DNA of 47,107 nt from an uncultured Ectothiorhodospiraceae bacterium (GTDB lineage Bacteria > Pseudomonadota > Gammaproteobacteria > Nitrococcales > Nitrococcaceae): positions 1 to 47,107 of the forward strand of contig CAJXND010000002.1 of NCBI GenBank assembly GCA_913056385.1, given 5' to 3'. The position numbers and the translations under genes were made by a program. A model generated the notes under the pieces. That model was not told where the DNA came from, made no database searches, and was given only the letters and a program-made list of their open reading frames with translations. Positions 16,058 through 26,882 of this stretch are shown piece by piece (within the stretch, counting starts at the first letter, position 1; each line of letters begins with the position of its first letter).

Positions 16058-18758
16058 CACCCCTCCGCATGATGTCCGATTCGCCCTCGAACGCGCTGAG
16101 CAGTTCGCTGCGCAGCTGCTGACGCGTGGCACTGCTCAGCGGGTTGTTCTCGTCGTCGGTGACAAAAAACACGTCCTCGGCGCGCTCACCGATTGTCGCG
16201 ATCTTGGCGTTCTGTACCCGCAGCCCGTGGCGGGCGAAGATGTAGCCCACCTGGGCGAGCAGCCCCGGCTGGTCACCGGTGATCAGTTCCATGGCCGTGC
16301 GATCGTTGCGGGTATCGTCACTGAAGTCCACCTGCGTCGGGGTCTTGAAGTGTCGCAGGCGACGCGGTGCGATGCGGGAGGATGGTTCCGGCAGTGCCTG
16401 AGGGTCGCGAAGGTGATTGATGAGTGTCTCGCGCATCCGTTCCATCCGGGCCTCGGGGTCTTCCGCCCCGTCGCGCTCGTACTGGACAAGGAAGCTGTCG
16501 AGCGTGTAGCCATTGTCCGTGGTGATGATCCGCGCATCGAGGATATCCAGTCCCAGCCGATCCAGCGCCGAGACGGCGAGCGCGAATATGTTGGCGCGAT
16601 CGCGTGTGTAGATGAACACCTCCATGCCGCCGCGCTTGGCATCGGCTTCGATCAGCACCAGCGGGGCATGGGCCGCATCCCCTGCGGAATGGATCGCTTC
16701 CGTGTGCCAGGCCACCTCGGCCGCGGAGTAGCGCAGGAAGTAATCCGGCGTGAAGTGCCGCCAGATGGAGCGCACGGTCATGTGATGCAGGCCGCGGCGG
16801 CGCAGGAGTTCACGGGCCCGATGCTGCGCCTCCGCCACCAGTTCGTCCTCGTCGATCGGCCGGCCGAGACCCCGTCGCACGGCCCGTGAGGTACGCCGGT
16901 AGAGCTCGAGCAACAGCGACTCCCGCCAGCTGTTCCAGAGCTTGGGGTCGGTGGCGCGGATATCCGCCACGGTCAGCAGGTAGAGATGGTCGAGGTGGTT
17001 GAGATCGCCCACCTCGGCGGCGAATTCATTGATTACCCCGGGGTCGCTGATGTCCCGGCGCTGGGCGGTCATCGACATCAGCAGATGCTTGCGGACCAGC
17101 CAGGCGACGAATCGGCAGTCATAGCGGGACAGACCGTGCTGCAGGCAGAAGGCATAGGCATCCTCGGCGCCGAGTTCCGAATGGTCGCCGCCCCGGCCCT
17201 TCGCGATGTCGTGGAACAGACCGGCCAGATAGAGCAGCTCGGGCTTGGGCAGTCGCGCATGCATCTCACTGAGCAGCGGGAATTCATCCTGGTGCTTCGC
17301 TACCCCGAAGCGGCGTAGATTGCGCACGACCATCAGCGTGTGGGTATCCACCGTGTAGACATGGAACAGGTCGTACTGCATGCGCCCCGTGATCTCGGCG
17401 AAGGCCGGGATATAGCGGCCGAGGATGCCGTGGCCGTGCATGCGGCGAAGGGCATGGGTAATGCCGCTGGGCTGGCGGAGGATCTCCATGAAAAGGCTGC
17501 GGGCACGAAGATCCCGACGGAACCGGGCATCGATGCGGTCGCGATGTTCGCGCAGCAGTCGGACCGTCGCGGCACGGATGCCGCGGATCTCCGGGTACTG
17601 CTGCATGAGCAGGAAAAGCTCAAGCATCGCAAAGGGATAGCGACGAAACACGTTGCGGTGCGTGACCTCGATAAAGCCACGTTTGACCTGGAAGCGCTTG
17701 TTCAGCAGGGACGGTTTTTCATCGACATCGGCGTAGAGAATGGTCTCCTGGTAGAGCTGCAGCAGCATCTCGTTGAGCCGCGTAAGCCGCATGATCATGC
17801 GGTAGTAGCGCTGCATGAACTGCTCGACCGCCAGCGTGTGTTCGCTGTCCTTGTAGCCGAACTGGCGGGCGAGTTCGGCCTGGAAGTCGAACAGCAGCCG
17901 GTCCTCCCGTCGTCCGGCGAGCAGATGCAGGGCGAAGCGGATATCCCAGAGGAAATGCTGCCCCTGGATCAGGTCCTCGTACTCGCTCTCAGTAAGAAAA
18001 CCCAGGCCGACCAGATCGCTCAGCGCACGGGCGTTGAAGTGGCGCTTGGCCACCCAGCCGACCATATGGATATCGCGCAGCCCGCCCGGACTCTCCTTGA
18101 GGTTCGGTTCGAGATTGTAGGCCGTGTCGTGATAGCGCTCGTGACGCCGCTGCTGCTCGGCCAGCTTGGCCTCGAAGAAGGCCGGGCCGGGCCAGACGCG
18201 GAAGGGGCTGGTCGCCGTCTGCATGGTCTCGAACAGCTGCCCATCGCCGGCAAGCGCCCGTGACTCCATGAGATTGGTGGCGACGGTGATGTCCTTTTCG
18301 GCCTCGGTGACACAGTCCTCGATGCTGCGAACACTGTGGCCGACCTCGATGCCGATGTCCCAGAGCCGTGTGACCAGGTCAGCCAGGCAAACCTCAAGGC
18401 CTTCCGGCAGAGTGGCGGGGACGATGATCATGAGGTCGGTGTCGGAGGCGGGATGGAGTTCGCCCCTTCCGTAACCGCCCACGGCAGCCAGGCAGGCCTC
18501 GTCGGCATGGGAGCCCAGACAGATGGTCCACACGCGGGTGACGATTTCGTCCATCACCGCCGCGCGCAGCGGCACCAGCTCGAAAGCCGGCGTCCCCTCG
18601 AGAAAGCGTGCCGCCAATGTGTCGTCCGCTTCGCGGAGCGCCTGCTGCAGCAGTGTCGTGGCGTTCTCGCCGGCCGCCAGACGCTGATCCAGCCCCTCGA
18701 GGTCGAGGAGCTGCCGGTCGATGGACGTGGCCGGAGCCTCCGGCGCCGTGGCCGCCAT
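16047..18758 (-). CDS. glnD: PII uridylyltransferase / uridylyl-removing enzyme
   Basis: Bifunctional nitrogen sensor that uridylylates PII when glutamine is low and removes UMP when it is high. 903 residues. The nucleotidyltransferase motif [17 protein letters not shown] lies at 94-110 (metal ligands Asp106, Asp108). An HD hydrolase domain has [20 protein letters not shown] near residue 513. Two ACT domains, near 711 ([17 protein letters not shown]) and 823 ([19 protein letters not shown]), sense glutamine. The start codon follows the map stop by one base. All four domains are present, so both activities are expected. Confidence 0.97.
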   Translation of the reverse strand: MAATAPEAPATSIDRQLLDLEGLDQRLAAGENATTLLQQALREADDTLAARFLEGTPAFELVPLRAAVMDEIVTRVWTICLGSHADEACLAAVGGYGRGELHPASDTDLMIIVPATLPEGLEVCLADLVTRLWDIGIEVGHSVRSIEDCVTEAEKDITVATNLMESRALAGDGQLFETMQTATSPFRVWPGPAFFEAKLAEQQRRHERYHDTAYNLEPNLKESPGGLRDIHMVGWVAKRHFNARALSDLVGLGFLTESEYEDLIQGQHFLWDIRFALHLLAGRREDRLLFDFQAELARQFGYKDSEHTLAVEQFMQRYYRMIMRLTRLNEMLLQLYQETILYADVDEKPSLLNKRFQVKRGFIEVTHRNVFRRYPFAMLELFLLMQQYPEIRGIRAATVRLLREHRDRIDARFRRDLRARSLFMEILRQPSGITHALRRMHGHGILGRYIPAFAEITGRMQYDLFHVYTVDTHTLMVVRNLRRFGVAKHQDEFPLLSEMHARLPKPELLYLAGLFHDIAKGRGGDHSELGAEDAYAFCLQHGLSRYDCRFVAWLVRKHLLMSMTAQRRDISDPGVINEFAAEVGDLNHLDHLYLLTVADIRATDPKLWNSWRESLLLELYRRTSRAVRRGLGRPIDEDELVAEAQHRARELLRRRGLHHMTVRSIWRHFTPDYFLRYSAAEVAWHTEAIHSAGDAAHAPLVLIEADAKRGGMEVFIYTRDRANIFALAVSALDRLGLDILDARIITTDNGYTLDSFLVQYERDGAEDPEARMERMRETLINHLRDPQALPEPSSRIAPRRLRHFKTPTQVDFSDDTRNDRTAMELITGDQPGLLAQVGYIFARHGLRVQNAKIATIGERAEDVFFVTDDENNPLSSATRQQLRSELLSAFEGESDIMRRGDGV

Positions 18759-18759
18759 C

Positions 18760-19518
18760 TCAGTCGTCGCCGCTCAGGGTCAGGATATCCACGCCATCCC
18801 CGGTCACCACCACCGTATGCTCCCATTGGGCGGACAGGCTGTGGTCCTTGGTGACCACAGTCCACTGATCGCCCAGCAGCCGGGTGTCCGCCCGGCCCGC
18901 GTTGATCATCGGTTCGATGGTGAAGGTCATGCCGGGCCGCAGGGGCTCGCCGGTCCCGGGCCGCCCGTAGTGCAGCACCTGCGGGTCTTCGTGAAATCCC
19001 CGACCGATGCCGTGGCCGCAGTATTCGCGGACCACCGAGCACCCCTGCGACTCGGCAAGGGTCTGGATGGCATGGCCGATATCACCGAGACGGGCGCCGG
19101 GGCGAACCACGTCGATGCCGGCGTAGAGGGCCCTGTGGGCCACGTCGGTGACACGGCGCGCCTGGACGCCCGGCTCCCCGGCGAAGTACATGCGGCTCGT
19201 ATCGCCATGCCATCCTTCGTGGATGACGGTCACATCGATGTTCAGGATATCGCCGCGCTTGAGCTTCTTGCTGCCGGGGATGCCGTGGCAGATTACGTGA
19301 TTGACGGAAATGCAGGTGGCCTTGGGAAAGCCGCGGTAGTTGAGCGGCGCCGGGATGCAATCAAGTGCTTCGATTTTCTCGTGGCAGAGCCGATCGAGTT
19401 CGCCAGTCGTGATGCCCGGACGGACATGCTCGCCGATCATGTCCAGCACGGCAGCGGCGCGTCGGCCGGCCTCGCGCATTTTCTCGATCTCGGCTGGGGT
19501 CTTGATGGTGATGCTCAT
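18760..19518 (-). CDS. map: Methionine aminopeptidase, type I
   Basis: Removes N-terminal Met from new proteins. Five metal ligands are visible in the usual order: Asp in DILNIDVTV, Asp in WHGDTSRMY, His in [12 protein letters not shown], Glu in FTIEPMIN and Glu in QWEHTVVVT. The substrate His is in [10 protein letters not shown]. The start at 19518 ([13 protein letters not shown]) has GAAAGG 4-5 bases upstream and gives 252 residues; a further in-frame ATG at 19530 is less likely. It is divergent from rpsB, as in E. coli, and is followed by glnD after one base. Confidence 0.96.
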   Translation of the reverse strand: MSITIKTPAEIEKMREAGRRAAAVLDMIGEHVRPGITTGELDRLCHEKIEALDCIPAPLNYRGFPKATCISVNHVICHGIPGSKKLKRGDILNIDVTVIHEGWHGDTSRMYFAGEPGVQARRVTDVAHRALYAGIDVVRPGARLGDIGHAIQTLAESQGCSVVREYCGHGIGRGFHEDPQVLHYGRPGTGEPLRPGMTFTIEPMINAGRADTRLLGDQWTVVTKDHSLSAQWEHTVVVTGDGVDILTLSGDD

Positions 19519-19531
19519 GCGGCCTTTCAAA

Positions 19532-19560
19532 TTGTCGATTTAAACCGCCTATGGTATAAA
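19532..19560 (+). promoter_or_regulatory. Sigma-70 promoter of the rpsB operon
   Basis: TTGTCG (19532-19537, 4/6), a 17-base spacer, TATAAA (19555-19560, 5/6). The predicted start is near 19567, which leaves a leader of about 120 bases before rpsB. It is the best sigma-70 match in the window, as expected for a ribosomal protein operon. Confidence 0.75.
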
Positions 19561-19599
19561 CGGCGCGCCATTTGGGCAATTCGACAAACCAAAACCACA

Positions 19600-19654
19600 C
19601 ATGCACCGACACAGCTGGCGGGGTGCCCTCGGGGTTGCCAGTTGCGGGTGCATG
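19600..19654 (+). promoter_or_regulatory. Structured rpsB leader (likely S2 autoregulatory element)
   Basis: The leader folds into a long hairpin: CATGCACC (19600-19607) with GGTGCATG (19647-19654) at the base and CTGGC (19615-19619) with GCCAG (19637-19641) above. It ends about 20 bases before the AAAAGGAG ribosome site. S2 is known to repress its own operon through the rpsB leader in gammaproteobacteria; this fold and position fit, but I have not matched it to a covariance model. Confidence 0.6.
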
Positions 19655-19686
19655 GAGGCCTAACCCATACAAAAGGAGTATTCGTC

Positions 19687-20529
19687 ATGGCCAAGGTGAC
19701 CATGCGTCAGATGCTGGAGGCCGGCGTGCATTTCGGCCACCAGACCCGTTACTGGGATCCGAAGATGGCCCCTTACATCTTCGGCGAGCGGAACAAGATC
19801 CATATCGTCAACCTGGAGAGGAGCCTCCCGCTCTACCAGGACGCCGTCAATTACGCGGGCAAGCTGGCCGCGAACGGGGGCCGGATCCTGTTCGTCGGCA
19901 CCAAGCGGGCGGCCCGCGACGCCGTGCGCGAGGAGGCCGAGCGCTGCGGCATGCCCTATGTCAACCACCGCTGGCTGGGTGGCATGCTGACCAACTTCCG
20001 CACCGTCAAGCGCTCCATCCGCCGCTACAAGGAGCTCCAGGAGCAGAAGAAGGACGGCACCTTCGAGAAGCTCGGCAAGCGCGAGGTTCTATCCCTGCAG
20101 CGCGAGATGGACAAGCTCGAGCGCTCCTTCGGCGGCATCGTCGACATGGAATCGCTGCCCGACGCACTGTTCGTGATCGACGTCGGTTACGAGCGCATCG
20201 CCGTGCAGGAGGCCCGCAAGCTGGGGATCCCGGTCGTTGCGGTCGTCGATACGAACAACAGTCCCCGCGAGGTCGACTACGTCGTCCCCGGCAACGATGA
20301 CGCCATCCGGGCCATCCGCCTCTATCTGCGCGGTATCTCCGATGCGATTATCGATGCCCGCATGGCTACTTCCCAGGCGCCGGCCGGCGATGACGAGTTC
20401 GTGGAGCTTCCCGGCGAGCCTGCTGCCGCCGAGACCGCGCCCGCTGAATCGGCAGATGCCGAAGCCGCCGCAGCGCAGGATGAAGGCAGCGACGACAACA
20501 GCGCCGGCGACGAGCAGAGCGCCGGTTAA
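19687..20529 (+). CDS. rpsB: 30S ribosomal protein S2
   Basis: 280 residues, starting at the ATG after AAAAGGAG. S2 signature blocks are [54 protein letters not shown] and [19 protein letters not shown]. It is about 40 residues longer than E. coli S2 because of an Ala/Glu/Asp-rich acidic tail from about residue 230 onward. Acidic extensions of this kind are common in salt-adapted bacteria, but that is an inference. First gene of the long operon; tsf follows after 25 bases. Confidence 0.97.
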   Translation: MAKVTMRQMLEAGVHFGHQTRYWDPKMAPYIFGERNKIHIVNLERSLPLYQDAVNYAGKLAANGGRILFVGTKRAARDAVREEAERCGMPYVNHRWLGGMLTNFRTVKRSIRRYKELQEQKKDGTFEKLGKREVLSLQREMDKLERSFGGIVDMESLPDALFVIDVGYERIAVQEARKLGIPVVAVVDTNNSPREVDYVVPGNDDAIRAIRLYLRGISDAIIDARMATSQAPAGDDEFVELPGEPAAAETAPAESADAEAAAAQDEGSDDNSAGDEQSAG

Positions 20530-20554
20530 CCGGAACAGGACAGAGGACAATCTG

Positions 20555-21439
20555 ATGGCGATTACCGCACAACGGGTCAAGGATCTGCGGGAGCGCACCG
20601 GCGCGGGCATGATGGAATGCAAGAAGGCGCTGGTGGAGACCGACGGCGATATGGACGCTGCCGTCGAGCACATGCGCAAGCGCGGGCTTGCAAAGGCCGA
20701 CAAGAAGGCTGATCGGGTTGCCGCCGACGGCGCCGTGATCGCGGCGCTGGCGGAGGACGGTCGCAGTGGCGCAATTGTGGAGATCAACAGCGAGACCGAC
20801 TTCGTCGCCAACGGTGACGACTTTCAGGCGTTCGGCCGCAAGGTGGCAAACCGGATTCTGGCCGACGACCCCGCGGACCTTGGCGTCCTGCTGGAAATGC
20901 CGCTCGAGGATGGCGGCGATTCGCTGGAGCTCGCGCAGAAGGAGCTGGTGGCCCGCGTCGGCGAGAACATCCAGGTCCGTCGTTTCCAGCGCTATGCCAC
21001 GGACAGCGGTCAGGTCTACCACTACCTCCACGGCAGCCGTATCGGTGTGCTGCTCGAGCTCGAGGGCGGTGACGAAGCCCTGGGCCGGGATCTGTGCATG
21101 CACATCGCGGCAAGCCGTCCGGTCTGCGTCAGCGTGGACGATGTCCCCGAGGATCGGGCCGCCAGCGAGCGCGAAATCCTCGTGGCCCAGGCGCAGGAGT
21201 CGGGCAAGCCCCAGGAGATCATTGACAAGATGGTCGAGGGTCGCCTGCGGAAGTGGCTGAGCGAGATCACGCTGCTTGGACAGCCCTTCGTCAAGGATCC
21301 GGATCAGACCGTGGAAAAGCTCCTCGCGGCGCAGGGTGCAAAAGTGGTGCGCTTTGCCCGGCTTGAGGTCGGTGAGGGGATCGAGAAGAAGGAAGAGAAC
21401 TTCGCCGAAGAGGTCGCCGCAACAGTCCAGGGCAGCTGA
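20555..21439 (+). CDS. tsf: Elongation factor Ts
   Basis: Guanine-nucleotide exchange factor for EF-Tu. 294 residues. The N-terminal UBA-like part has [19 protein letters not shown], and the core has [18 protein letters not shown], the classic EF-Ts signature with the TDFVA motif that inserts near the EF-Tu nucleotide. The C-terminal module ends in [21 protein letters not shown]. It follows rpsB as in nearly all bacteria and precedes pyrH by 10 bases. Confidence 0.97.
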   Translation: MAITAQRVKDLRERTGAGMMECKKALVETDGDMDAAVEHMRKRGLAKADKKADRVAADGAVIAALAEDGRSGAIVEINSETDFVANGDDFQAFGRKVANRILADDPADLGVLLEMPLEDGGDSLELAQKELVARVGENIQVRRFQRYATDSGQVYHYLHGSRIGVLLELEGGDEALGRDLCMHIAASRPVCVSVDDVPEDRAASEREILVAQAQESGKPQEIIDKMVEGRLRKWLSEITLLGQPFVKDPDQTVEKLLAAQGAKVVRFARLEVGEGIEKKEENFAEEVAATVQGS

Positions 21440-21449
21440 GGGTCGCGCC

Positions 21450-22169
21450 ATGACGGATCCGGTCTATCGACGGATTCTGCTCAAGCTGAGTGGCGAGGCG
21501 CTTCTTGGCGATGCCGAGTACGGCATCGACCCTGCGGTCCTGCGGCGTCTCGCCACCGAAGTCCATGCCCTGATCGACCGCGGCGTGGAAGTGGCGCTGG
21601 TGATCGGGGGCGGCAATATCTTCCGGGGGGCCGGGCTGGCCGCGGCCGGCATGGACCGGGTCGGGGCCGATCACATGGGGATGCTGGCCACGGTCATGAA
21701 TGGCCTGGCAATGCAGGATGCCCTCGAGCGCGAGGGCGTCTTCACCCGCGTCATGTCGGCGATCAAGATCAATCAGGTCTGCGAGGACTACATCCGGCGG
21801 CGGGCCGTTCGCCACCTCGAGAAGGGGCGTGTGGTCATCCTGGCCGCCGGTACCGGCAACCCGTTCTTCACCACCGACTCGGCGGCCAGCCTTCGGGCAG
21901 TGGAGATCGGTGCCGACGTCATGCTCAAGGCCACCAAGGTCGACGGCGTGTATTCGGCCGATCCCGTGACCGACCCCGAGGCCCGTCGCTATGATCGCCT
22001 GACCTATGATCGGGTGCTGGACGAACGCCTGTCGGTGATGGACGCCACGGCGATCGTCATGTGTCGCGACCAGAACATGCCTATCATCGTGTTCGATATT
22101 AACCGTCCCGGAGCGCTGGCGAGTATTGTTGAGGGCGAGAACGTCGGCACCCGGGTCGAACGAGGATGA
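21450..22169 (+). CDS. pyrH: UMP kinase
   Basis: Phosphorylates UMP to UDP; it belongs to the amino acid kinase family and is hexameric in bacteria. 239 residues. Visible blocks are [14 protein letters not shown] at the N-terminus, [55 protein letters not shown] and [19 protein letters not shown] made here feeds UDP-GlcNAc for the lipid A genes downstream and UTP for pyrG. It begins 10 bases after tsf. Confidence 0.97.
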   Translation: MTDPVYRRILLKLSGEALLGDAEYGIDPAVLRRLATEVHALIDRGVEVALVIGGGNIFRGAGLAAAGMDRVGADHMGMLATVMNGLAMQDALEREGVFTRVMSAIKINQVCEDYIRRRAVRHLEKGRVVILAAGTGNPFFTTDSAASLRAVEIGADVMLKATKVDGVYSADPVTDPEARRYDRLTYDRVLDERLSVMDATAIVMCRDQNMPIIVFDINRPGALASIVEGENVGTRVERG

Positions 22170-22173
22170 CTTC

Positions 22174-22731
22174 ATGATCGATGACATTGCCCAGGATGCG
22201 GATCAGCGGATGGAGAAGAGCGTGGAAAGCCTCCGGCAGGATCTGCACAAAATCCGAACCGGTCGGGCCCATACCAGCCTGCTCGACCAGGTGACCGTGA
22301 GCTACTACGGCACCGAGGTCCCGCTCAATCAGGCGGCGTCGGTGGCGGTGGGTGATGCCCGCACGCTGCTGGTGACTCCCTTCGAGAAGACCATGGTGGC
22401 CCCCATCGAGAAGGCCATCATGGAGTCCAACCTCGGGCTTACCCCGAACTCCGCCGGTCAGGCCATCCGCATTCCGCTGCCTCCCCTCACCGAGGAGCGG
22501 CGGAAGGACCTGGTCAAGGTGGTGCGCAGCGAGGGCGAGCAGGCCAAGGTGGCGGTGAGGAACATCCGCCGCGACGCCAATGGAGACCTCAAGCAGCTCC
22601 TCAAGGACAAGGAGATCACCGAGGACGAGGAGAAGCAGGCGGAGGATCGCATCCAGAAGCTCACCGATCGGCACGTCAAGGCCATCGACGAGGTCCTCGC
22701 TGCCAAGGAAGAAGAGCTGATGTCCGTGTGA
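22174..22731 (+). CDS. frr: Ribosome recycling factor
   Basis: Splits post-termination ribosomes together with EF-G. 185 residues, exactly the E. coli length. It has the three-helix bundle and small beta domain: [55 protein letters not shown] and [20 protein letters not shown]. The start is four bases after the pyrH stop, behind a GAGGA ribosome site. Confidence 0.97.
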   Translation: MIDDIAQDADQRMEKSVESLRQDLHKIRTGRAHTSLLDQVTVSYYGTEVPLNQAASVAVGDARTLLVTPFEKTMVAPIEKAIMESNLGLTPNSAGQAIRIPLPPLTEERRKDLVKVVRSEGEQAKVAVRNIRRDANGDLKQLLKDKEITEDEEKQAEDRIQKLTDRHVKAIDEVLAAKEEELMSV

Positions 22732-22756
22732 GGCCGTCAGCGACCTGTCGCGCAGC

Positions 22757-23500
22757 ATGAGTGAGTCGCCTCGAGCGGTCCCCCGTCACGTCGCCGTGAT
22801 CATGGACGGCAATGGCCGCTGGGCGGCCCGTCATGGCGAGCCCCGGCACCATGGTCATCGGGCCGGCGCCGAGGCGGTCCGGCGAACCGTGGAGTGCTGC
22901 GCGCACGCCGGCGTCGAGGCGCTGACCCTGTTCGCCTTCAGCAGCGAGAACTGGCGTCGTCCGGCGGCGGAAGTCAGCATGCTCATGGAACTGTTCGTGC
23001 GTGTGCTTGATCGCGAGACGAATCGGCTGCACCGCAACGGGATCCGACTGCACATCATTGGCGACCGCTCGCGGCTCGCCAGGCGACTGCAGGAACGTTG
23101 CGCATCGGCCGAGGCGCTGACCGCCGGGAACACCCGCATGCAATTGAATATAGCGGCCAGCTACGGCGGGCGGTGGGATATCGCCATGGCGGCACGGCGC
23201 CTGGCCGAGGCGGTGGCCGCCGGCGACCGCTCTGCGGCATCCATCGACGAAAACGCCCTGGCGGCGGAAGTCTGCCTGCAGGAGCTCCCGGAGCCGGATC
23301 TTTTCGTGCGGACCGGTGGGGAGCAGCGCATCAGCAACTTCCTGCTCTGGCAGCTGGCCTACACCGAGCTCTATTTCACCCCTGTTCTCTGGCCCGACTT
23401 CGACGAGACCGAAATGGAGCGGGCCCTGGCATGGTTCCAGGAACGCGATCGGCGTTTCGGCGGGATTCGCGAAGACGCGGGAGACGATGCCGATGCTTAG
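22757..23500 (+). CDS. uppS: Undecaprenyl diphosphate synthase
   Basis: cis-Prenyltransferase that makes the C55 carrier for peptidoglycan and O-antigen. 247 residues. The catalytic motif HVAVIMDGNGRWA has the essential Asp17. LTLFAFSSENWRRP and the C-terminal substrate block LFVRTGGEQRISNFLLWQ, YTELYF and WPDFDE complete the family pattern. It ends seven bases past the start of cdsA, so the two genes overlap. Confidence 0.97.
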   Translation: MSESPRAVPRHVAVIMDGNGRWAARHGEPRHHGHRAGAEAVRRTVECCAHAGVEALTLFAFSSENWRRPAAEVSMLMELFVRVLDRETNRLHRNGIRLHIIGDRSRLARRLQERCASAEALTAGNTRMQLNIAASYGGRWDIAMAARRLAEAVAAGDRSAASIDENALAAEVCLQELPEPDLFVRTGGEQRISNFLLWQLAYTELYFTPVLWPDFDETEMERALAWFQERDRRFGGIREDAGDDADA

Positions 23501-24314
23501 GCAGCGAGTGCTCACGGCGATCCCGCTGGCCACGCTGGTGCTCGCCGTCGTCTGGCTGCTGCCCGGCGTCTGGCTGCAGGCGCTCTTCGCGGTCGCGGCA
23601 CTGCTCGCAGCCTGGGAGTGGGCAGGCCTCTCCGGCCTGGACGGGATCGCCGGGCGTCTGGGCTATGTCGTTGCGCTGGCCGTGCTGCTCGCGGGCCTCG
23701 GGGCGCTTGACGCACCGGTCAGCCAGGTCTGGCTGATACCGGGGCTGCTGTGGTGGCTTGCGATTGCGGTCTGGGTGCTCGCCCAGGCGCGTCGCGGCCA
23801 TTTCTACCGCCTCCCGTTCTGGCTGCCCGCCGTGGCCGGTCTGATCACCCTCGCCCTGGCATGGCTGGGGATTGCTGCCATCCATGCGCTGCCGGTGAGC
23901 GGCCCTTTCTGGGTCACGCTGCTCATGGCCCTCGTCTGGGGGGCCGATATCGGCGGCTATTTTGCCGGGAGGCGATTCGGGCGGCATAAACTGGCCCCGG
24001 CCATCAGTCCCGGCAAAACCTGGGAGGGGGTGGCCGGCGGTCTCGCGCTCGGACTGCTGCTCGCCGTGCTCCTGCAGCTGGCGGGCGCGCCGGTTCTGCC
24101 CGGGCTGCCGGGGCTTGGATGGCTCCTGCCGGTCGCGACGATGGTGATTGCACTCTCCGTGATCGGCGACCTTGCCGAGAGCGTCCTCAAACGTCAGGCT
24201 GATCGCAAGGATAGTGGTCAGTTGCTGCCCGGACACGGCGGCATGCTCGATCGGATTGATGCCCTGCTGGCCGCCGCGCCGGTCATGGCAGCCGCACTCA
24301 TGAGGGTGGGATGA
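23493..24314 (+). CDS. cdsA: Phosphatidate cytidylyltransferase
   Basis: Inner-membrane enzyme that makes CDP-diacylglycerol, the precursor of all phospholipids. It is a very hydrophobic 273-residue protein with about seven or eight helices. Signature blocks are [33 protein letters not shown] and [20 protein letters not shown], followed by [16 protein letters not shown], which contain the conserved Asp residues. The start is 23493, with GGGAGA 8 bases before it; an ATG at 23487 is also possible. It overlaps uppS and dxr. Confidence 0.96.
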   Translation: MLRQRVLTAIPLATLVLAVVWLLPGVWLQALFAVAALLAAWEWAGLSGLDGIAGRLGYVVALAVLLAGLGALDAPVSQVWLIPGLLWWLAIAVWVLAQARRGHFYRLPFWLPAVAGLITLALAWLGIAAIHALPVSGPFWVTLLMALVWGADIGGYFAGRRFGRHKLAPAISPGKTWEGVAGGLALGLLLAVLLQLAGAPVLPGLPGLGWLLPVATMVIALSVIGDLAESVLKRQADRKDSGQLLPGHGGMLDRIDALLAAAPVMAAALMRVG

Positions 24315-25504
24315 CGGATTCTGCGACCATACGCGGCGTCGCCATTCTGGGCGCTACGGGTTCAATCGGCGCCAGCACACTGGATGTCATCGCTCGACAT
24401 CCATCCCGGTATCGGGCGGTAGGCCTCAGCGCCAGCCGCGATGTGGACGGTATGGAAGGGTTGTGCCGGCGCTTCCGGCCCGATCTGGCCGCCATGGCGG
24501 ATCCCGATGCGGCCTCAGTGCTGCGGGCCCGGCTCGCCGATCTGGATGGCATTCATGTGCTATCCGGCGAAGCCGGACTGTTGGAAGTGGCAAGGGCGTC
24601 GGCCGCTGACACCGTGGTGGCGGGTATCGTCGGCGCAGCCGGCCTGGCTCCCTGTCTGGTCGCCGCGGAGGAGGGAAAACGCGTCCTGGTCGCGAACAAG
24701 GAGGCGTTGGTGGTCGCCGGCGATCTCATTATGTCGGCGGCCCGGCAGAGCGGGGCGCTCCTTCTGCCCATCGACAGTGAGCACAATGCCATTTTCCAGT
24801 GTCTGCCACCGCAGGCAGCCACGTTGGACGACGCGGGCGTCGAACGGCTGGTGCTGACCGCCTCCGGCGGACCCTTCCGCGAGCGTGATCCCGGAACGCT
24901 GGCCAGCGTGACGGTGGAGGAGGCCTGCGCTCATCCCAACTGGTCCATGGGGCGGAAAATATCCGTCGACTCGGCAACCATGATGAACAAGGGGCTGGAA
25001 CTGATTGAAGCCTGTCGGTTTTTCGGCGCTTCGGCGGGTCAGGTGGACGTGCTGGTGCACCCGCAGAGCCTGGTCCATGCCCTGGTGCAGTACCGGGATG
25101 GCTCAACGCTCGCCCAGATGGGCAACCCCGACATGCGGACGCCGATCGCCAACGCGCTAGCATGGCCTGAGCGTATCGCGGCCGGGGTGGCGCCCCTTGA
25201 TCTGCTGGCTATGGGTCGACTGGATTTTTCGGCCCCGGACGGTGGGCGATTTCCCTGTCTTGGACTGGCGCGCGATGCGCTGGCCGCAGGCCATGGCGCA
25301 ACGGCGGCACTGAACGGGGCCAACGAGATAGCGGTAACGGCGTTTCTCGACGGTGCCCTGCGCTTCGACCGGATCGCGGGGGTCATTGAGGAGACCCTGT
25401 CGGCGATGGACGGTGAACCCGAAAACCGGCTTGATGCACTGGTCGATTACGAACGCCGGGCCCGGCGCGAGGCCACCGCGTCACTCAAGCGCTGGAGTCA
25501 CTGA
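24311..25504 (+). CDS. dxr: 1-deoxy-D-xylulose 5-phosphate reductoisomerase
   Basis: Second step of the MEP isoprenoid pathway (also called IspC), NADPH-dependent. 397 residues. It has the Rossmann motif [30 protein letters not shown], the metal/substrate block [48 protein letters not shown] and [19 protein letters not shown]. It overlaps cdsA by 4 bases (ATGA) and rseP by one base (TGATG). ispD, the next-but-one step, starts at 46773. Confidence 0.97.
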   Translation: MTDSATIRGVAILGATGSIGASTLDVIARHPSRYRAVGLSASRDVDGMEGLCRRFRPDLAAMADPDAASVLRARLADLDGIHVLSGEAGLLEVARASAADTVVAGIVGAAGLAPCLVAAEEGKRVLVANKEALVVAGDLIMSAARQSGALLLPIDSEHNAIFQCLPPQAATLDDAGVERLVLTASGGPFRERDPGTLASVTVEEACAHPNWSMGRKISVDSATMMNKGLELIEACRFFGASAGQVDVLVHPQSLVHALVQYRDGSTLAQMGNPDMRTPIANALAWPERIAAGVAPLDLLAMGRLDFSAPDGGRFPCLGLARDALAAGHGATAALNGANEIAVTAFLDGALRFDRIAGVIEETLSAMDGEPENRLDALVDYERRARREATASLKRWSH

Positions 25505-26868
25505 TGAGCTGGCTGATCAATATTCTCGGATTCCTGCTGGTCATCGGCGTGCTGGTGACGGTGCATGAATTCGGCCACTTCTGGGTAGCCCGCCGCGTGG
25601 GCGTCCGGGTATTGCGCTTCTCGGTCGGGTTCGGCCGGCCGTTGCTCAAGCGCACGGGCGCGGACGGGACGGAGTATGTCCTCGCCGCGATACCGCTGGG
25701 CGGCTACGTCAAGATGCTCGATGAGCGCGAGGGGTCCGTAGCGGAAGGCGACCTGGACCAGGCGTTCAACCGTAAGCCCCTGTGGGCACGCAACGCGGTG
25801 ATTGCCGCCGGACCGGCTTTCAATTTCGCGCTGGCGATCGTGGCCTACTGGCTGGTCTTTGTCATCGGCGCGACGGAGGTCCGGCCGATCATCGGGCCGG
25901 TCACCCCGGAGACACCCGCCGCCGAGGCGGGGCTCATGGAGGGAGACGAGTTCCTGCGGGTGGACGGTGCCCGCGTCAAGGCGTGGGATCAGGTGGTGAT
26001 GACCATACTTGATGCGCCCGATAACGAGCCGGTCCGTGTGGAGGTTGCTCGGGGGGATGGCCCGCCGGTCAACCTATCCCTCGATCTAACCGATACGCGG
26101 CTGCTCGACGAACAGGGCGAGGTTCTCCAGCGGATTGGATTGACCCCCTGGCAGCCGACGATTGAGCCGGTCATCGATGAGGTCGTCTCCGGAAGCAGCG
26201 CCGGAGAGGGCGGGCTCCAGCCCGGTGACCATATCCTCCGGGCGGATGGCACGGAAATGGGCTCCTGGCGCAGCCTGGTGGCGTTCGTGCGCGAGCGGCC
26301 GCAGACCCCGGTCGATCTCACCATCGAGCGGGATGGTCGTACTCTCGAGCGCAGCGTGACGCTCGGCAGCCGGGGGGAGGGCGATCAGCTGATTGGTGTA
26401 CTGGGTGTCACGCCGCGGGTACCGCCGGGGCTGTTCGATGACCTTCGCCACGAGGTGCGCTACGGACCGGTCGCCGCCATGGGCGAAGCGATGGAATCGA
26501 GCTGGCGGGCGGTCACGCTGACCATCGATGTTCTGATCAAGATGGTGATCGGCGAGGCGTCGGTCAAGAACCTGAGCGGGCCGATCAATATTGCGCAATA
26601 TGCCGGCGACTCCGTCTCGCTGGGACTGATTCCGTTCCTGAAGTTTCTCGCGATCGTCAGCATCAGTCTTGGTATCCTTAATCTGATGCCGGTGCCCGTG
26701 CTCGATGGCGGGCATCTGCTCTACAACACGATCGAGTGGGTCAGGGGGCGCCCCCTGTCGGAGGCGGCACAGGGGCTGGGCCAGCAGATCGGTCTGGCAC
26801 TGCTGTTCATGCTGATGACGCTGGCCTTGTACAACGACCTGCACCGTCTCATGGGCGCCGGGGGCTGA
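25504..26868 (+). CDS. rseP: Intramembrane zinc protease RseP
   Basis: Site-2 protease; in E. coli it cleaves anti-sigma factor RseA after DegS and so releases sigma-E. 454 residues. The zinc motif HEFGH lies at 21-25 in the first membrane helix. GYVKMLDERE follows, then two PDZ domains between about 110 and 300. The second zinc motif LMPVPVLDGGHLL is near residue 400, followed by the last helix (IGLALLFMLMTLALYNDL). Sits directly before bamA, as in enterics. Confidence 0.97.
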   Translation: MSWLINILGFLLVIGVLVTVHEFGHFWVARRVGVRVLRFSVGFGRPLLKRTGADGTEYVLAAIPLGGYVKMLDEREGSVAEGDLDQAFNRKPLWARNAVIAAGPAFNFALAIVAYWLVFVIGATEVRPIIGPVTPETPAAEAGLMEGDEFLRVDGARVKAWDQVVMTILDAPDNEPVRVEVARGDGPPVNLSLDLTDTRLLDEQGEVLQRIGLTPWQPTIEPVIDEVVSGSSAGEGGLQPGDHILRADGTEMGSWRSLVAFVRERPQTPVDLTIERDGRTLERSVTLGSRGEGDQLIGVLGVTPRVPPGLFDDLRHEVRYGPVAAMGEAMESSWRAVTLTIDVLIKMVIGEASVKNLSGPINIAQYAGDSVSLGLIPFLKFLAIVSISLGILNLMPVPVLDGGHLLYNTIEWVRGRPLSEAAQGLGQQIGLALLFMLMTLALYNDLHRLMGAGG

Positions 26869-26882
26869 GCGAAGGGCGAATG

